From positions 14,975,385-15,039,384 of the forward strand of contig CM070594.1 of the NCBI GenBank assembly GCA_036346395.1: a stretch of 64,000 bases of DNA, given 5' to 3'. The stretch comes from Hsuehochloa calcarea. Lineage: Eukaryota > Streptophyta > Magnoliopsida > Poales > Poaceae. The translations under genes were made by a program, and so were the position numbers. Each line of letters opens with the position of its first letter. The first letter of the stretch is position 1. A model generated the notes under the pieces. It saw nothing but the letters and a program-made list of their open reading frames with translations, was not told where the DNA came from and did not search any database. Below are positions 1 through 11,238 of this stretch, one piece after another.

Positions 1-1158
1 CTCATAGTGCAAGGTGAAACTTTTCGTGGACATTTGAATGAATTTGCCTCATGAAAGTCATGATTCAATCTAGCGTCTTAGTGGTATGGTTCTTTTATTT
101 TGAATATTCATGATCATTTAAGTACAATTTGCTATGTATCACTAATTTTCTAATATTAATGTACAGGTTGTTACTTACTAGAACCATATTTACATATTTT
201 TGGGATGTACTTTCCATTAGCGAAGTATATTAATTGTATTTTTCTTTTCTTTTTTTGCTCTGCTTTTATTCATGTATAAATTTGATTTTGTAATAATATA
301 AGACTATATTTGTTACAAATAAGTTTAGTCATTCAAGACTTTGAGCCCACCCTCATTTTTCATCCTGGATTCGCCACTGTGTACAACCTCTGCAGAGTAT
401 TCAAAACTATTCGAATAGCCGTTACCACAGTCAAGGGCGGGCAAAGTGCGTATACACATGGTAGATTTCAGTTTTGGTTTTAAAAGATTTATTTTGGGAA
501 TTTGGGAGTAGTTGGAACTCTTGGATTATGGTTCTGGCAGTTATAGCCAGTTGAGCACCTAGAGCTCAAATCTTGAAAACCTGACGGTTAGAGCCTTTTT
601 ACTAATGTATGGTAGTTGGAACCTACATTAGAGTTTAATTTAAACTACTTTATCTTTTTAATCATCTTTTGTCAAATGAGTTTTTTTTAATATGCTTAAA
701 CTTAAAATGTTGCTTTGTGCAAATGAACCATATATGCCAATTGTTAAAGCTATGCATATACATCATTTCCCAAGACTCGCGAGTACTTTATGTACTCACA
801 TGCTACACTCAACAAATCTCAGAAGTATACGAAGATACCGAGAACGACTATGACTACTTCGCCTGCGGCTTCGACGAAGGCTTTCCGAAGTACTAGGCTG
901 TGTTTCCCCAGTTGAATGCCAGTGGGCAATTCGATGGGTCAACCACGGAGTTTATTATATTTCCGCTGCTGTGAGACTTAAGGTCTTTGGACCTCTTTTG
1001 TAATAAGTGTTCATAAGGCTGGTACTCAGTTATTTATTAATGATATTTCGTGATTTGAACTAGTTATCAACAAAGTTTCTACTGTGTGCACTAGCTACTG
1101 ATCTGAGACTGGTGCAGAAATACACAGAGGGTTCGGATTCAGAAATCCGGTCCTGACA
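1..1158 (+). repeat. Gypsy-type LTR, right part, interrupted
   Basis: The segment ends in a GGTCCTGACA-like terminus at 1158. It carries two modules also seen in the solo LTR at 53.9-56.8 kb: a CCTCTGCAGAGT..AAACTATTCGAATAGCC stretch near 385-420, and the hairpin GAGTAC-N5-GTACTC at 781-797, about 360 bp before the end. A short open frame (to 895) with an acidic tail follows the hairpin. The first ~378 bases end in GGATTCGCCACTG and look like a different element abutting the LTR. The left end lies outside the window or is lost. The orientation and LTR identity are inferred from comparison with the 56-kb copy; the family name is not certain. Confidence 0.5.
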
Positions 1159-2650
1159 TGATACATGGTCTAGTTATATTTATTCGGTGTCATGCTTAGC
1201 AATGCTTAGCTTCCGGTAGATTGGGCGGTCATTGACTTTGTCGATGACCTTGACCACATAAATTATTTTTATTATGCTATGTTAAGCACCATGTGCAAGT
1301 ATATTTGGAAAACAAAAAATAAAAATAAAACGATTTGGATTCGGACAAATGGTTGTTGGTGTGGTCATTGGGTGTATGGCTCGTGTCCGAGTCAACAAGG
1401 ACCGAATTACTTGTGCCACCATACAAAGCATTTTTACGTGCATCCACATGAGGGACATATGGGACCCCTCTTGACTTAGTACTTTGGCGTGTGTTAGCTC
1501 GGAGTCACAGGTGGTGGTTGTTAGGAGAAAAATGTTCTAATGTTATCGGTAATGTGTCGGCTGAGTCCTTTTATGTTCCCTCACCCGAGCGGCATCGGCA
1601 GTTGCTATGGCTGGGTCGATGTCTCTGACACAACGTGTGGGTCCTTTTTGGGAGCCCTGTCTGCATACACAAGGGCGGTTCACGGAGGGTTTCACCTATG
1701 CGGGCGACTCTTTGTTTATACATCTCATTGGAAAGCGTCTCATAGGACTTAGCTTTGTCAGCATACCTTCGGAAGTTTGCTTTATCCTATGGCAAAAGGA
1801 GCGGTATGATATGTGGGTAAAGTTGTACACCCCTGCAGGGTTTAAACTATTCGAATACCCTTGTCCTAGGTTATGGACACGCTTGGATGCGCCTGTAAAA
1901 ATTAAACTCATTTTTTTAGAATTTAAACTTAAAACTTGATCGACGATATTGAGAATGGTTTCTCATGCTATATTTGTGTGTTGTAGGGGCAACCACGTGT
2001 AGATGTTCTGTTAATGTCTAATATTAATTACTTGTTGTTATTTGAAGTATTAAAAATGTTTGCTAATTTACAATTTGAATCTGCTATTTGTATTCAATCG
2101 AAATATTACTTTGTGCTAAAAATAAACCATATAGCCTTCTCCTTTGAGTAGAGCTTGCATGTAGCTATGTATAGGCTTGGTAAAGTCTTGTGGAGTACAT
2201 TCGTGTACTCACTGTTTGCTTTCATTTACTAATCTGGACAACAGGTATCGAGATTGAATCGGGTAAGAAAGATTGTGCATGAACGCCGATTTGCTATGGT
2301 TTGTAACCAGTCGGTTTGCCCTGCGAGTTATGACAAGCCATTGATACTCTATTTATGATTAATTCATGTTTTTATTTCAATTTATTCACTGTTTTTCACT
2401 ATATATTTCTTATTTTGCTGGTCGGCCCTTTTGTATGAAAATGAACCTTGTAGGTTCAATATATTGTAAATTATAAAATTTTGATATTGTAAAAACTCGT
2501 GTATGGATTGATATTGATGTTTATGATGGTGTATGTGTACCGCTCCTAGGAGGTACATAATACACCGAGAACGAGTAATTTAAATTGTGGTGCTAGGACC
2601 AATTGGAGGGTTATGCATTACAAGTTAAATCGCCCGGGTTCCCACAGAAA
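1159..2650 (+). repeat. Further LTR-like fragment, no gene
   Basis: This stretch contains a second, diverged copy of the CTGCAGGGTTTAAACTATTCG module near 1838-1858, followed by GTTATGGACACGC as in the 56-kb LTR. A third hairpin of the GAGTAC..GTACTC type lies at 2193-2210. The open frames here (60-110 codons) overlap on both strands and match nothing I recognise. I read it as decayed Gypsy LTR sequence. Confidence 0.4.
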
Positions 2651-3466
2651 CTTAGTGGTCGAAACTGAGTGGCCGAAAGCAAAGGTCAGTGTGGTCGAAA
2701 CCAAATACCAATGTGGTCTAAACTGAGTGGTCGAAACTCGAAACTGCGTGGTTGAAACTGAGTAGTCGAAGCTCGAAACTCAGTGCTCGAAACCGAGTAG
2801 TTGAAACCAAAGACCAGTGTTGTCGAAACTGAGTGGTCAAAACTGAGTGGTCGAAACCAAAGACCAGTGTGGTCGAAACCCAGTGACCGAAACTGAGTGG
2901 TCGAAACTCGAAACTCAGTGCTCGAAACCGAGTAGTTGAAACCAAATATCAGTGTGGTCAAAACTGAGTGATCAAAACTGAGTGGTCGAAACCAAAGACC
3001 AGTGTGGTCGAAACCCAGTGACCAAAACTGAGTGGTGGAAACTAAAGACCAGTATAGTCGAAACTCAATGGTCGAAACTGAGTGGCTAAACTTAGTGGTC
3101 GAAACTAAGTGATCGGAACTGAGTGGTCGAAACCAAAGACAGTGTGGTCGAAACTCAGTGGTCGAAACTGACTGGCCGAAACTCAGTGGTCGAAACTGAG
3201 TACTCGAAACTCAAAACTCAGTGGTCGAAACTCAAAACTCACAGGTCGAAACTGAGTAGCCGAAATCAAAGACCAGTGTGGTCAAAACTGAGTAGTCAAA
3301 ACCAAAACCAGTGTGGTCGAAACTCAAAACTCAGTGGTCGTAATTGAGTGGCCGAAACTCAAAACTTAGTGGTCGAAACTGAGTGGCTGAAATCAAAGAC
3401 CAGTGTGGTCGAAAATGAGTGGTCAAAACCAAAGAACAGTGTGGTCGAAACTCAGTGGTCAAACCA
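2651..3466. repeat. Degenerate tandem array, GTGGTCGAAACTGA-type unit
   Basis: About 815 bp are built almost entirely from variants of AGTGGTCGAAACTGAGTGG and a linked AAACCAAAGACCAGT block. The short unit is roughly 15-17 bp and recurs in higher-order blocks of about 50-70 bp; for example the run ending in ACCAAAGACCAGTGTGGTC returns at about 2810, 2865, 2990 and 3270. Open frames across it (such as the minus-strand frames at 2686-2961) simply translate the repeat. It lies about 600 bp upstream of the Helitron terminus at 4091 and may be part of that element, but this is inference. Confidence 0.85.
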
Positions 3467-4049
3467 GGGGGAGTCGCGTCGTTGCCGTCGAAGGAATCCG
3501 CCGTCGACGGCGGCCGCCGTTGGGCGCGAGCAGCGCACGAGATTGTCGGTGGGGGCGGAGGGCCACGGCGAATTGGTCCGGGCTGCGTTGGCGCGCGAGA
3601 GAAGAGAAGGGCGGCAGTGTTCGCGTGGACGGGGAACTGGAGGAAGAGGAGGAGGCAGTTCGGGAGTTTTAACCGCTTTGAGATTGCTTCTCTCGCTACA
3701 CGTGTGTCCAGCATCGGGACGGGGCCTTGGGAGGACGGTTGCGAGACCCCGTCCCAAAGAATTTTTTCCCATGATATATACCAACCTTTTGTTCATTTGT
3801 CAGAAAATAAAGACCTTCTGTTATAGATATACCCAAAAATATTGCTGATACTAAACTATGCTTTTAATTTTTAACCACACCAATGATGCTTTTCAATGCC
3901 AATAACTAACAATACAAGACCATTGATAGTTTACTGTACCCGCTGAAACTTTATATTATAGTTCGATTCATTGTACAAGAGACTTCGTTGCATCTGCCTC
4001 TACTACTATACATATGTACAATAATACATATACACAAAATTTTAAAAAC
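3467..4049. other. GC-rich to AT-rich spacer, possible Helitron interior
   Basis: The segment begins with a GC-rich block (3467-3750, rich in CGCCGTCG-type words) that gives overlapping Arg/Gly/Pro-rich frames on both strands with no recognisable domain. It then turns AT-rich from about 3760. No splice-consistent coding structure was found. Position suggests it is internal to the Helitron ending at 4091. Confidence 0.35.
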
Positions 4050-4091
4050 AGAGTACCCACACGGGCGCGCATCGCGCGCTTGCCCATCTAG
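4050..4091 (+). mobile_element. Helitron 3' terminus
   Basis: A GC-rich hairpin occupies 4063-4085: GGGC pairs with GCCC and an inner GCGC with GCGC, around a five-base loop and a two-base TT bulge. It is followed by CATCTAG, and the next base is T (4092). A 3' hairpin a few bases before a CTRR end, with insertion before T, is the hallmark of Helitrons. The 5' TC end was not located, so the size of the element is unknown. Confidence 0.6.
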
Positions 4092-4172
4092 TAGTACTAG
4101 TACAATAAAAAGTTCGCTCTTACGTGTGTAGCTAGCTTTACTTTCAACGTCGCTACTGATGAAATTAAATTA

Positions 4173-4400
4173 CTCCATCCACACGGATTTTAATACACAC
4201 GTTTGATCACTATTTTTTTCAACTATATGTTATAGAATATTATGAAAAATATAATAATATCAAAGTATTTTCGATGACAAATCTACTCGTATAATTTTCT
4301 TATGGCAAATATAAAATTTTCTTAAAAAATTAATGATTAAAGTTTTAAAATATTAACCATATATATTCTAAAACGGGAATTATTTAAGAACAGAAGCAGC
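4173..4400. mobile_element. Possible Stowaway-like MITE
   Basis: A CTCCATCCACACGG start directly after TA, an AT-rich body and a phrase like ACACGTTTGATCACTATTTTTTTC resemble the subterminal part of grass Stowaway elements. The expected right inverted repeat is badly decayed, so the right end is approximate. Confidence 0.35.
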
Positions 4401-6699
4401 AACGGTTACGGTTCGGTGATCCAAAAGTGTGTGTATAGTGCAAGCATGTTGACTTAACTGGAGCAGCGATTATCCTATATTTCTAGCCATGGTTGCAGCT
4501 GCACCGCCACCGATCGTGGACGGCAACTTGGCATAAACTTTGCCCTAATTTGGTACTAACACATTAAAGAAGAAGCACATCGTTATTAGAGTGCTACGTC
4601 TACCAGCACCTCTCTAGGAAATCTTACGAGCAGTCGCTGACACGTCGGCTCTGAGAAAGCCGCGTCTCTCTGTGGGACACGCACGTCAGTGACTGTTCAG
4701 TCAATAAGATAGGATCAGCCACGCACCGACCAGTTAAGCCCAAAGCATGAGACAAACATCGAATCACGAGCAAGCTAAATTACGTTTCTCCATCTGACTT
4801 ATGATCTGCGACGGGCGAATTGATTATGTACAACTGGGGAAGATCCTATGCTCGGGCTAGCATTTTTTCAAAGGGGGTAATGTATTATGTATCACTCCAA
4901 ACATTATCGTTCCAAAGATATTTGGTTCCACACAATACTATTTTCATTATTTTTCCCTATTTTAAATTGTTTTATAACATTTGATCAATGTAAAAAAAGA
5001 CACTTTTGCCCCGCAGTCTTAACGCTCCACAGCCTTAACGCTCCACACAATACCTTGTAGAATGTAACAAGGTATATCCACCTAATAGAAAAGATTGAAG
5101 CTGCAAATTCAATGTTATAATTTAGTGAGTTCGTAAGGTTTTAGTTCATGTGAACACCGTGCTTCTATCGTGTAGAATGTAACAATAGTATGACTTTAAT
5201 AGTGAAGCCACCTAATAGAAAAAGATAGAGATGAAGCAGGTTATGCTGAAGATACAAATTCCGCTCACATATATCTTGTGAAACAAAAATGTGACTACAA
5301 ACGTTCTGCATCAACCTGAATTGCGTGCATATTTCCCAATCTTTTGCCTTGAATCCGTTGAATAGGCTCAGAGCAACTGTTCATGTTGCTAATTCCTTCT
5401 GAGGATTCCGCTCGACGAGGACTACGCAAAGAAACGAAAGATGCATTAAAGTCCGAAGCCATGCGATCTTTCATTAGAGTTAGCTAATGAACTAAGACAA
5501 TAAGTTTGGCCGTGGGGAGCAGCGACTGCGCCGGAGAAGCATGTAGGACAGGTTTGCATGCCTCTCTCCATCTCTGATTGGTTTATGTGAGTATGTACAG
5601 AACCACATATTTTCTGAATTCTGATGAACTTTTTGTTTTGTCAGCTATGCTTATCCTGGCTGCGTTGTTCTCTCTTTTTTTTTAACTAAAAGAATTGCTA
5701 AAACAAAGCTTGAAAAATTCTAAAGCAAATACTTTTAAAAATCGGTTGGTTACAAACTTACAATACTATGCAGACGCAAACATCCGGAGACAATAGCGTG
5801 CGGAGGTCTACTGCAGGCTACAAAAGGAAAATATGTAAAGAAAATTAAGAAAGGCGCAAAAAGAAGCAAAGTTCTACAAATTGTCCACACGGTGGTCCTT
5901 TTCTGTGAAAAGTGTGGATGGTTATGACCCAAAACCAAATAATGGTGTATACATTATGGCGGCATATACAGAGAAAATAAGAACAGGTGGTAATTCGGTG
6001 AAAATTAAATTTAGAAGTTCTAAAAATCAAGAGGCGAGGGCATGTTTTATATATCTGTAGAAACTCAATATGGATTCGTAAAAAATATATATTAAATTCA
6101 ATCGCATTTCGAGATACAAAAGACAAATTCTTATTCTCATAGTTTTTTTTACTGTTGCCTTTCTCCGTATTTTCATCGAATTCACATTTTTACCTGATAT
6201 TTCTTCATCAACGACTACCCCTCCAATAGGCGCCGCTGCTACAGTTTTGCTGCCTTCCGCGGGGCGTTGTTCGGATCCTCACAACTGTTCATGCAGTGTC
6301 TAGCGTGCTAATCTACGCTTGGCTATCGGGACAAGGGACACCGCCGAATGGTTCTGTCAAAAGCAGAGACGAATTTCTGCTTGTTAGTGTGTCTGACTGC
6401 CCTTGTTTCGACTGGTTATTCAAGTGGCCGTGACAGCCTTTTTTTAGAAAGATCTTTGGTTTCTCTTTAAGAACACATGACTAGAAGTACACAGTACTCA
6501 AGCGATTGTTACCGCCAAATCCTTCTTCCTTCTGTCGAGAACCTGAAAAACACTCCCCAAATTTCGGACTAGACTAGCTGCTTTTAGGCTGAACTTGAAT
6601 GTTTGATGATTTTTCAAAAGATATGAGTTTTAACACTGCTAAAATTTACAGGAGGGAAGACTGATTGCCAATGTTTGATATGCATGCTGGTTTAATGGG
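4401..6699. other. Intergenic stretch without recognised gene
   Basis: The only structure seen is a partly duplicated segment: GTAGAATGTAACAA and CACCTAATAGAAAAGA occur at about 5057-5094 and again at about 5172-5225, and TTAACGCTCCACA repeats at about 5018-5047. Open frames at 5750-6126 (minus) are AT-rich and lack homology I can recognise. Confidence 0.5.
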
Positions 6700-7035
6700 T
6701 TTGCCCCATCCAATCGTGTGCTCTAGGCCCACCCATCCAAACAAAAAGGGCCTTTATACGGAGCGGCTTAAGCCCATCCAGCCCTGGAAGAGAAGAACGG
6801 AGGGAAGGAGGCAATCGGACGGCTGCGATCGGCGGAAGTATCGAGCGGTGGCCGAATCGCGGCCGCTGAATTCCCGCAACGGACAAGGGCGAGGGTTTGT
6901 TTGGGTTTGGTTTTCCTACGGCTGCAATGACAGGTCAGACCCAGCCAGACCCTTCGGTGTTCGCACCTTCCCTCGTGAGCTCGGGACGGTTTGATTCGAT
7001 CGACCTCGAGAGAGAGGGAGAGCGCCTTGGGCGCC
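6700..7035 (+). promoter_or_regulatory. Promoter and 5' leader of the 134-aa protein gene
   Basis: The region has GGCCCA/GCCCA-type site II words (TAGGCCCACCC at about 6725, AAGCCCATCC at about 6770) and a TTTATACGG TATA-like box near 6752. It then becomes GC-rich with a GAGAGAGAGGGAGAG tract just upstream of the ATG at 7036. This is typical of a constitutively expressed grass gene; the transcription start is not determined. Confidence 0.4.
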
Positions 7036-10000
7036 ATGGAGGGACGCGCCGCCCCGGAGCTCCCCAGGAGGTGCCACCACTGCGCCGGCCCCCTCTCTAA
7101 GGACGTGGTACGGTGATGGTCCCAGATTCGTATCCTCCTCATCCTTCTGGGACGGGTCGCGGGTGCCGCCGCCTTCGTGTCGTGCTGCGTTAATCCGCTG
7201 TGCTGCTGCTTACCTCTTCCGGGGATCGGTCCCTGCGTCGTCGTAGGGCTTCGTCATCTTCGTGTTCCCGAGTTGGGTATTGAGTTGCGCGGGGATCGTG
7301 GTGGTGTTCAGTTCTTGGCTAGTTTTGTCGATTTGGGCTGAATCAGGGTGCGATTCTTGCTGTACGAATGGTTCAGGTTTTGCCAGTACTTGGTGTTAGA
7401 TATGCTTGAGTAGTTGTGTTTGCTGAGCAATTGTGCTGTTATATTGTTTGGTCGAACGCAGTTTATGCGATTAATTGTACTGACGCGTGATTTGGGATTG
7501 TTTGAAGGAAACAAGAAGCTGGACGGTGCCTCCGTTGGTTCGAGACAGCTTCTCTATGGTGTGTTCCCTCGTCTTCTACTGCGCTCCACCGCAAGATTTT
7601 CCAAACTTTGGCTTTTGTTTGTCTAAAGTTGTTGTTTTTCTCCATTGTTTAGTAACTTGTAAATTTTCACCGGTATGTAGGTAAAACTGATTAGCTTTGT
7701 GCTACAATTGATAGCTGTGATGTTTAATAAACACGGACGTTTATGTAGCACTGAGACCTTGTTTTACAAGATCTTTTATACTGTGTTGTGGCTGTTTAGT
7801 ACTAATACATGTATGATCATATTGCAACAGATTGGTTCTGCTATTGGGGGTACTGCAGGCGCATTTTATGGCTTTAACCATGGTATATCACTACTCTTTT
7901 GTTCAGTGATTGATTGATTTGCTTGTGCACAGGTTGGTGTATTTGTGGGACAAATAATTCATTATGTTTGTAGCAATAGTTTTCTTCGCCGTGTTTATAG
8001 TGAATTATAATTAAGTTAGTTGGGACTTGGGAGTCCATATGCAGCAGTTAGGTCACCTCGTTTTTGTGGTTGTGAGAAGTGTTACTAGTTGGCATGGTAA
8101 TACCTGTCATTTATCTTATAGTGACCCTCAATAACATTTCAATCTCAGTTCAGACATGCATGTAGTTTTTTGCCGTGTCAGAAAAGCTTTGTTTATGTTG
8201 TTATCCTTGCATGTGAAAATAACACTTTGTACAAAATAGAATGTATGTTATTGTAGAGCCCCTTCCTGTACATGCCTACACACATGGAAGTTTCTTTTCC
8301 CATTTAATACACGTGATATTTTCTCACCTTCATTTACATCCAGTAGATGTTCTTGCTTGGTATTTTTGTTGACAAATGGATCTAGAATGAAATTGGTTAA
8401 CTATTTTTGCCCTTGGTAACTCTTGATCTACTTATGCTATTATACAATTGATAATATCTTTCCATCGGCATTAATTTTTTATTTTTTTGATGTAGCTATG
8501 CCTGTTGTTCGACGTTACATAAAAGGGCCAATGTGGATACATTTTCTTGTTGGTGTAAGTACAATGTCCTTTTTTTTATTTTTCCAAATGTTGACATTAT
8601 CTTGTTGACCTATTTAGCATGAATTATTTTGAGTGGTGTATCTTTAAGATGGTTTTCTTTTTTCCCCACTTGATGAACATGCTTATATGCTCTAATGGTC
8701 ATCCATCACCAGGACTATTTTCAGTGATGACATCAGAACCTGAAAATAACAAAAAAAAAAAGTGATGATTTCTTTTCTTGACGTGTCAAATATCAAGCTC
8801 TCTAATTTCCTTGCAAACTATTCTAAACACATCATTCATGAAGATGTAGTCTAGTCTCTGGACAGAGCACTGAATATTCAATATAATGCGCCTATCTTCT
8901 ATTCCTTACCATTCCATCATATCAGATATGTTTTTTTTTACTGGAATAGGCTCCCAGAGTCCCAGGTTAACATTGCTTAGTGTATAGCCACAGTTGCACC
9001 CCAAGAGAAGTTTGAGACAAATTTTGTATAGAATAATAATTAAAAGATGATCTCACGGTGATTTGGTGCAAAGATTGCATAAGGATGCTATTCTTTTTAG
9101 TAGAATCTGAGGGTTCCTAAGTCTGATCCGCTTTTCCTCCTGCAGGCCCCTCCAGTTATGGTATTCTCTTCTGCATGTGCTGGATTAGCAGGTCAAGCAT
9201 TACTCTTCTATATTTATTTATTTATTGCTATTTAACTATTTTCTGCTTATAATTCTGTTGTCTAAAAAGGTATTTTTTTATATATCATGGTCATTAGATT
9301 AATTTTCCATTTTATGCATTTTGTTTAACATAGTTACATACTTACATTCAGTTTATAGTTGTGCTGTGTACCGGAAGAGTTTCGTTCCTTGGCTCCACTT
9401 GACAGTTTATAATACTATAAACATTTCCCTTACCCTTTCTATAAAGCACACTTTTACCTTTCAGGATTCTAAAATTAGTGTCTATGATGTTACCCCCATC
9501 GAGCTTCCATCTCATTGCTGCTTTTCATAAAGCTCCAATAAACATTCATGGCAAGATATCCCGTGGCAAGTTGCATCTACTGCTGTACCATTAGATCAAC
9601 AGTGGTTTTTGCTCAGACAATTCTTGTGCAATTTTTTCGACTTGACTTTGTATAATTTCATAATGTCCTCTTCTAAGTACTTTTTTTGCGGTAAAATTTG
9701 ATTTTTGCTAAGGTTTATGCACTGGATTAAGCCCCATGATTTTGATCTGGACCTATTTAGTAAAATGAAGCGATGATCTGGAACCAATTGGAGGGCACTA
9801 CAATGCATAGTAGTAGGCTAGTAGCATAGGTGTTGTACATCTATCTGGCATGTGCATACCTCACCATGGCTGGCTCTGCTTGGCCAGCCAGTGGGAGGGC
9901 GTGCGTGCATTGTTGCAAGTTGCAACAAGTGCAAGTGAGGATGTTCCTTTTACCATGTGAACACTGAACAGTCCATTATGTGATTTGGTCCTCTGCGCAA

Positions 10001-11238
10001 GTAGTAGAACTTTGTGGAAGCATTGAGAAAACATGAGTAGAATAGAAAACAGATACATGTTTTCATTTGTTTTTTGAAGTAAATACGAAGTGTGATAGGT
10101 GTAGGATATTTCCTGTAAAATGGTACTAATGTCTCACAATATTTAAAAGTCCACGTCTTGCTTGGAAATAGTCTACTGATAAAGCAAGAGAGAGAAACCT
10201 GGTCCAGAGTACCCTTTTGTAAACCAAAAGTTAAAACTAGATGGATGATCGACACTGACAAGGGCATCTAAAGTAGTAGAGTGCTAGACGGGGCATCCGC
10301 GTTATAACTTTAGTTATACTAAAAAAGTGGTCACTGACTGGATTGCATCGGCTTTCTCTTTTGCTTTATGGTCAGCGCCTGGTTTTTTAGGAAGATGTGG
10401 GGCTTTTTAGTATTATCAGGCATTAGTATTATCGCGCAATAAATATCCTGTGCCGTATTTACTTCCCAAAAATATTTGAGTAGTACTGTTTTCTTCTCTC
10501 TCTTTTAGACAAAGGGTATTCCTGTTTTCTCTATTGATGTGAGCCAGAAATTGATGTGTTTGCCATCTTTTAAAATTGTCCCCACAAAATTCCTTTTGTT
10601 CCATTGCTTTAGGCGCTTGGCATTCCCAGACAGACTCGTATAGTCATGTCTGCAGGGTAATTTTATTGTTGGGATATTAGCATTTGAACTATTGATTTAA
10701 TTTGAGGATTAATGGGTTCTAGTCAGAGCAATTACAGTAATTACTCGAGTTGTGAGACATCGGAGACTCGGAGTAACAACATGTGTTGTGCAGAGGCACT
10801 GTTCACCAACACTCCCACAAGGCACTGTATCAGTACGCAGCCGATAGGATTTCGTTTTTTTGCCGCTGCTCTTTAGAGATAAGAGATGGTTTTAGGGAGT
10901 AGTGTCTTTAATGAGTGTTTTGTCAAATTCCTTTTTGTCATTAGATTAAATTGTTAGAGATTCTCCTCTCTATGATTAGGGTCCTCCTCTGTTTGGTTAT
11001 AGCTATTTGCATATTACGGCATTACGGCATGTAAATGGTTGATTTGTGCCATGTCATTGCTATCACTCGTTTTTTATACATTTGGTGAACTAAACTTTTA
11101 CTTTTATCTGTAGGTGGTACAATACCAGCCCTTGCACAGCTGGTTTCGTCGTCCTATCACGCAACCATGTCATCGCCCTCATTTGCCCCTGCTTCTCATG
11201 ACGACATGCACAAGAGCAAAACCTCCTCGCCGTTGTAA
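7036..11238 (+). CDS. Conserved small protein of unknown function, six exons
   Basis: The coding exons are 7036-7107, 7508-7558, 7831-7882, 8496-8554, 9146-9191 and 11114-11238. All have GT..AG introns and phases join without a stop, giving 134 aa. The N-terminus holds a CHHC motif (residues 13-16) followed by AGPLSKD. The middle is Gly/Ala-rich and hydrophobic (IGSAIGGTAGAFYGFNH, then a MPVVRRYIKGPMW block). A second hydrophobic stretch follows (PPVMVFSSACAGLAGG), and the tail is Ser/His/Lys-rich. The two Gly/Ala-rich stretches could be membrane segments, but this is inference. From memory, the organisation matches a family of short plant proteins of unknown function found in both monocots and dicots; I know no assigned role. 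The start is favoured because it gives the Cys motif and lies in a GC-rich first exon with a good GCGCCATGG context. Confidence 0.8.

Noticed and set aside
2651..3466. CRISPR-like appearance of the repeated array
   Set aside because: Repeats are degenerate, contiguous and lack unique spacers of constant length, and the context is eukaryotic.
6665..6994. 109-codon frame upstream of the orphan gene
   Set aside because: It overlaps the promoter and leader, is contradicted by a minus-strand frame of similar size, and is not connected to the exons by splice sites.
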